DNA from: Claveliimonas sp963592205
GTDB lineage: Bacteria > Bacillota > Clostridia > Lachnospirales > Lachnospiraceae
Direction: 5' to 3'
DNA length: 28,560 bases
Assembly: GCA_963592205.1 (NCBI GenBank)
Contig: CAVAVU010000046.1
Span: 1-28,560 of the forward strand
Shown here: positions 24,877 through 28,560 of the stretch, piece after piece
Layout of the letters: every line of letters begins with the position of its first letter
How positions within the stretch are numbered: position 1 is the first letter of the stretch
Notes under the pieces: generated by a model
The model's input: the letters and a program-made list of their open reading frames with translations, nothing else
Told to the model about the DNA's origin: nothing
Database searches by the model: none
Translations under genes and position numbers: made by a program

Positions 24877-27488
24877 CTTTTCTCCAAGCCCAATATCACC
24901 GCCATCATCACAAGTCCCACAAGACTTAAGAATTTACCTGCTGCCACACCGGACGCATGATATATAATCACGACCTCATGTTTCCCGGCTTCAATCGGGA
25001 ATCCAAGAAATGCTGTATTCACCTTCTCCGGCACAGCCTGCTTACCGTCCACATAGATCGTAAAGTTCTTATCATACGGAATCGATGTGATAAAATATCC
25101 CGTATTCTGCACATCGATGCTTCCTGCGATCGTATTGCCTTTTGTATATTCTCTGTCCACCTGAAATGCAGACTGATACAGATTCTGATCTGCTTCCATC
25201 TCATCTGTATATGCACTCGCTGATCCTGTATAGCACCGCACGCCTGTCAGCTCATATTCCCCGGCGCCAAAGGTAATCTTCAAGTCCGTCTGATCTATCG
25301 GAAGTGTCATTACGTAGGTAAATGTCGTATTTCCATTATAATATACATGACTCTTCGAACTCAGCTTATTGCGGATTCCGTTCACCCAGATTGCCACATC
25401 GTGATTCGGTCTGTGATTCTCCACCTGAAACTGCAGATAGAGGTTATACTCACTCTGTCCGTCCTGCTCCGGCGCAAATGTGTCCGTCTGTACCAGCACG
25501 GAAGTTTTACTTTTCGCCTTAATCTCGATATTGCCATCTGCATCCGTCGCTAAAGTCATCTGCTTTGTCTCCATGTCCGGAACCGCAAATGTGCTTTTTT
25601 CTGCAGTGCCCTCAATCTGATTTTTTTGCTCTTCCATCTCACTCTGTGCTGACACCTGTCCGTCGTTTTCTTTTTCATCCTCTGGGCTTCCCGCATTTTC
25701 CACCACTGCGTAATTCATCAATGCCGTCTGATTATATGGAAATGCGAGCATCTGATATTCTGCTGCTGTCATCACACGATCGGTCGCATATGCAACAGGC
25801 GCTGTATCGGCATTCTCCGTCACGACCGGCGTTCCGTCTTTCTTCTGCCGTATCTGATATTTTACACCCATGAATCTCTGATACAGCGGATTCTTCGCCA
25901 CGCTCTGCATCAGATTGTTACGGTATGGCTGTTCCAGTTCAAACGTATCCTTACGAAAATCCTGATAATTCGTATTATACGCCGAAGAATACAGGGATGA
26001 CACCCACTGTCCGGATGTCCATACCCGGTTCAGATCTGCAGCATTGTCCGTATCCTTTCCCATCTGCTCAATCCGATAAAAAGACGAATCCTGCCGTAAA
26101 ATCTTCTCCACCGCATCTCCGATCCTGCTGTCCGTCACTTTCGCGTACTCCGCCGGTTCTACCAGTTCACTACTGTGTGCATTGTACACGCCTTCAAACA
26201 AACTCAGACAGACAAGTGGCGGCACGATCAGTACTGCCAGATTCCGCCATTTACAGAATACGATAATCGAAATCAGCGCGATCACTCCATCCAGCATCAA
26301 AAGCTGCCAGTGCATCTTGTCCGTGATCGTGGCATGACTGCCAAAATATCCGTAGCAGATAATCCCCAGTGTCAGTACCGCCGCGACCAGATTCATCCAC
26401 ATCGAAATCTCATGATGCTTATTTTTCCACAAGTACAACGCGATCAGATAACAGATCAGTGGCAAAAATGGAATCACTGCCTTATCTCTTACGTACAATC
26501 CACCGTTCAATAACCAGGCAAATATCGGTATCGTAATGACCGCTATACAACCCCAGGCAAGTACACGTTCATTCCATTTGCGATACGTAAGTCCTACAAG
26601 CAATACGGTAATCGCAAGGGTAGTCAGACCAAGTCCGTAAGTTCCATACGCTACCCGGAGCGGTGGAAACTGTGGAATCAACAGTTCTCCAATCCGCACG
26701 GTCGCTACTTCCTGTTTTCTTCCGAAAAGCGCCCTTGCCGTTGGCACCAGCAGTACGCCGCTCATACAGACCGCCGCAAGCATCGGCATCACAAAACGGA
26801 TACCATCTCTTATAAATGTAATAAATTTGAACTTCGGCGTAATCTCCAGATAACGGTACACGCCATAGAGTACCAGTGCCAGCATACCGCCGATGCTGAA
26901 ATAAAAGCTGGTCATGATCATCAGAAATACACTGATCAGATACAGATCCGATCTCTTCCTGTCAAAATAGCGGTCGACACCGATCAGTGACATATATAAA
27001 AATGGCATGTAGTTCACAAACATCACCTGATGGCAGGACTGATAGATCACAGGACCTGCAAGCAGATACATCACGGACACTCCAAGTCTGATCCCGTCTG
27101 AGAATCCACGTCTGCCAAGCCAGTAATACAACAGGCACACAGAGACTGCGATCCCCACGATACTGGCTATGATCAGGTAATCGCTCATTTTCACAAATGG
27201 CAGCAGATAGGAAATCAGGATCACTGGACTGTATAAACCGTAGTAGGAGAAATTGTATATGTTCTGTCCACCACCGAGATTCGCCGCAAATTCCGGAAAC
27301 AACTCTCCTGTCTCGTAGAACTGCTGTCTGAAATAATCCGGGATCACGCTATGCTGGCTGATCCAGTCTACCTTCGCGCCAAACACTCCGTTCCGTCCCA
27401 CGAAAACCCAGCAGACAAATACCGTTAACAGACTGAGTAACAGATAGATTCCCCTGCGGAGCCATTTCTTATTTTCTGTGACCTGCAT
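24855..27488 (-). CDS. YfhO-family membrane glycosyltransferase-like protein
   Basis: Polytopic membrane protein of 877 residues. It opens with a TM helix (LLLSLLTVFVCWVFV) and an extracellular loop with VDWISQHSVIPDYFRQQFYETG and NLGGGQNIYNFSYYGLYSP, resembling the PMT/GT-C-like first loop of YfhO proteins. About a dozen helices follow up to about residue 490, then a long extracellular beta-rich part (about 500-850) and a final TM anchor (FLSLVGLVMMAVIL). In Bacillus, YfhO takes a sugar from undecaprenyl phosphate, made by CsbB, and adds it to lipoteichoic acid. The preceding GT2 gene fits that role. I start at MQVTENKKW (27488), which has AAGGAG 6 bases upstream and overlaps the GT2 gene by 20 bases. 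An acidic Glu/Gln-rich insert lies at about 595-640. Confidence 0.82.
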   Translation of the reverse strand: MQVTENKKWLRRGIYLLLSLLTVFVCWVFVGRNGVFGAKVDWISQHSVIPDYFRQQFYETGELFPEFAANLGGGQNIYNFSYYGLYSPVILISYLLPFVKMSDYLIIASIVGIAVSVCLLYYWLGRRGFSDGIRLGVSVMYLLAGPVIYQSCHQVMFVNYMPFLYMSLIGVDRYFDRKRSDLYLISVFLMIMTSFYFSIGGMLALVLYGVYRYLEITPKFKFITFIRDGIRFVMPMLAAVCMSGVLLVPTARALFGRKQEVATVRIGELLIPQFPPLRVAYGTYGLGLTTLAITVLLVGLTYRKWNERVLAWGCIAVITIPIFAWLLNGGLYVRDKAVIPFLPLICYLIALYLWKNKHHEISMWMNLVAAVLTLGIICYGYFGSHATITDKMHWQLLMLDGVIALISIIVFCKWRNLAVLIVPPLVCLSLFEGVYNAHSSELVEPAEYAKVTDSRIGDAVEKILRQDSSFYRIEQMGKDTDNAADLNRVWTSGQWVSSLYSSAYNTNYQDFRKDTFELEQPYRNNLMQSVAKNPLYQRFMGVKYQIRQKKDGTPVVTENADTAPVAYATDRVMTAAEYQMLAFPYNQTALMNYAVVENAGSPEDEKENDGQVSAQSEMEEQKNQIEGTAEKSTFAVPDMETKQMTLATDADGNIEIKAKSKTSVLVQTDTFAPEQDGQSEYNLYLQFQVENHRPNHDVAIWVNGIRNKLSSKSHVYYNGNTTFTYVMTLPIDQTDLKITFGAGEYELTGVRCYTGSASAYTDEMEADQNLYQSAFQVDREYTKGNTIAGSIDVQNTGYFITSIPYDKNFTIYVDGKQAVPEKVNTAFLGFPIEAGKHEVVIIYHASGVAAGKFLSLVGLVMMAVILGLEKRRRYRVG

Positions 27489-28437
27489 ACACGGCTCCTT
27501 CCTCACTGGATTCCCGAAGCAGATAGATCGGACGGTGTTTTGTCTCCAGATATGTCTTAGACAGATACTGTCCCAGAATGCCAAGGCATAATAACTGTAC
27601 ACCGCTGACCATGAACACGATACATGCCATGGACGGCCATCCGGATACCGGATCCCCCCACACAAGTGTACGGATCACGATCACCAGGATCATCAATGCC
27701 GACAATCCGCAGAACAGGATTCCGAGCACGGAAGCCAGTGCCAGCGGAACGACAGAGAATCCGGTAATGCCTTCTAAAGAATAGCGGAACAATTTCCACA
27801 CAGACCACTTGGTCTCACCTGCAGAGCGTTCGACATTTTCAAATTCCAGCCATTTGGTGCGGAATCCTACCCAGCCAAAGATTCCCTTTGAGAAACGGTT
27901 ATACTCGCTCATCTGCAATACCGCATCTGCCATCTTACGGTTCATCAAACGGTAATCTCTTGCGCCATCCACAATCTCTGTCTTGGATATCTTATTAATA
28001 AAATGGTAAAACTGTCTGGACAGGAATGACCGAATCACCGGCTCACCGGCTCTGGTAGATCGTCTGGTCGCCACACTATCGTAGTCTTCTTCCTTTAATA
28101 TCCGGTACATCTCCGGCAGCATTGACGGCGGATCCTGCAGATCCACATCCATCACAGCGATATAATCTCCTGTCGCATTCGTAAGACCGGCATAGATTGC
28201 TGCTTCTTTTCCAAAGTTTCTGGAAAATGACAGATACCTGCAACGCGCATCCATCTCGTGCAGCTTCTTCATTTCCTCCAGTGTCCTGTCTGCAGAACCA
28301 TCATCCACGAAGAGTAATTCAAAATCCGTATCCATCTGATCCATGATACGGCTCATTTCTTTATAATAGATCGGCAATGCCGCTTCCTCATTCCAGCACG
28401 GAACGACAATTGATATCTTATCTTGCTTTTTTTCCAT
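27469..28437 (-). CDS. GT2 polyprenyl-phosphate glycosyltransferase (CsbB/GtrB-like)
   Basis: Transfers a sugar from a nucleotide donor to undecaprenyl phosphate at the inner face of the membrane. The 322 residues have a GT-A fold (ISIVVPCWNEE at 9-18, DDGSAD at 45-50, the DXD-like DVDLQDPP at 97-104, RDYRLM at 160-165), an amphipathic helix (KWSVWKLFRYSLEGI), two TM helices (about 228-258 and 266-292) and the conserved tail YLSKTYLETKHRP. The layout matches GtrB, CsbB and YkcC. The start at MEKKQDKIS has AGAGGTGAG upstream; an in-frame start 20 codons earlier has no site. It overlaps the yfhO gene, implying coupled function. The 123 bases upstream are AT-rich; I saw no promoter I would defend there. 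The sugar is not determinable. Confidence 0.9.
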   Translation of the reverse strand: MEKKQDKISIVVPCWNEEAALPIYYKEMSRIMDQMDTDFELLFVDDGSADRTLEEMKKLHEMDARCRYLSFSRNFGKEAAIYAGLTNATGDYIAVMDVDLQDPPSMLPEMYRILKEEDYDSVATRRSTRAGEPVIRSFLSRQFYHFINKISKTEIVDGARDYRLMNRKMADAVLQMSEYNRFSKGIFGWVGFRTKWLEFENVERSAGETKWSVWKLFRYSLEGITGFSVVPLALASVLGILFCGLSALMILVIVIRTLVWGDPVSGWPSMACIVFMVSGVQLLCLGILGQYLSKTYLETKHRPIYLLRESSEEGAVYAGHRK

Positions 28438-28560
28438 AATCTCACTCACCTCTGGCGGATATTCTATCGTACATATCTTAAGTATTTGCCAAAGCATTTC
28501 TTAATTTTCCTTAAATAAAAAAGTTTTTTTGTTAAATTCTTGTATACTTATTATCGAAAA

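Noticed and set aside
28498..28560. Possible plus-strand promoter (TTGTATACTTATTATCG) leading out of the window
   Set aside because: A TATACT hexamer is present, but no -35 is convincing and no downstream gene can be seen, so it cannot be supported.
1..28560. CRISPR arrays, tRNA or rRNA genes, phage or integrative element modules
   Set aside because: I found no regularly spaced direct repeats, no cloverleaf or ribosomal sequence, and no integrase, capsid, relaxase or toxin-antitoxin-like genes in the window.

Overview
This window looks like a chromosomal segment from a spore-forming, low-to-mid-GC Firmicute, most likely a gut Lachnospiraceae of the Dorea/Mediterraneibacter/Blautia kind. That placement is inferred from gene content: an FtsEX - M23 hydrolase - CtpA cluster, AddAB instead of RecBCD, a two-subunit PyrK/PyrDB dihydroorotate dehydrogenase, a divergent alpha/beta-type small acid-soluble spore protein and strong AGGAGG ribosome sites. 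Every intact gene lies on the minus strand, so the transcription units read from right to left. The only plus-strand coding trace is a truncated LysR-type regulator at the far left, whose 5' part is replaced by AT-rich sequence resembling the end of an insertion element.

In transcription order, right to left: (1) 28437-24855, a polyprenyl-phosphate-type glycosyltransferase overlapping a YfhO-family membrane protein, a pair like CsbB-YfhO of Bacillus; (2) 24740-15829, a TPR lipoprotein, hflX, addB and addA, with a good promoter at 24776-24804 and a terminator after addA; (3) 15640-13763, a PadR-family repressor with a near-consensus promoter, followed by a HAAS/DUF1700-type membrane gene and a DUF4097 gene, both visibly broken; (4) a small SASP gene at 13663-13454; (5) a divergent WecG/TagA-family gene with its own promoter and terminator; (6) 12479-7257, a CdaR/PucR-type regulator, ftsE, ftsX, a coiled-coil M23 peptidase and a lipoprotein CtpA-type protease, closed by a strong terminator; (7) 7158-3215, pyrC-pyrF-pyrK-pyrDB, tightly overlapping; (8) pip and pepP, two proline-specific peptidases, ending at a bidirectional terminator shared with the LysR remnant.

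The functional themes are cell envelope and division (FtsEX with its murein hydrolase, lipid-linked sugar transfer), recombination repair (AddAB), ribosome-associated GTPase function (HflX), de novo UMP synthesis and proline-peptide turnover. I found no phage, CRISPR array, tRNA or rRNA, and no convincing new defence or biosynthetic system. The most unusual region is 13763-15640. There, three separate inactivating lesions (one -1 frameshift and two in-frame TGA codons) lie in two consecutive, translationally coupled envelope genes while the PadR regulator and its promoter stay intact. Other points of interest are a TagA-family protein that seems to lack its catalytic motif, a 13-bp perfect inverted repeat between ftsX and its partner hydrolase gene, and a pyrF whose real start appears to be a TTG placed by a Shine-Dalgarno inside pyrC.
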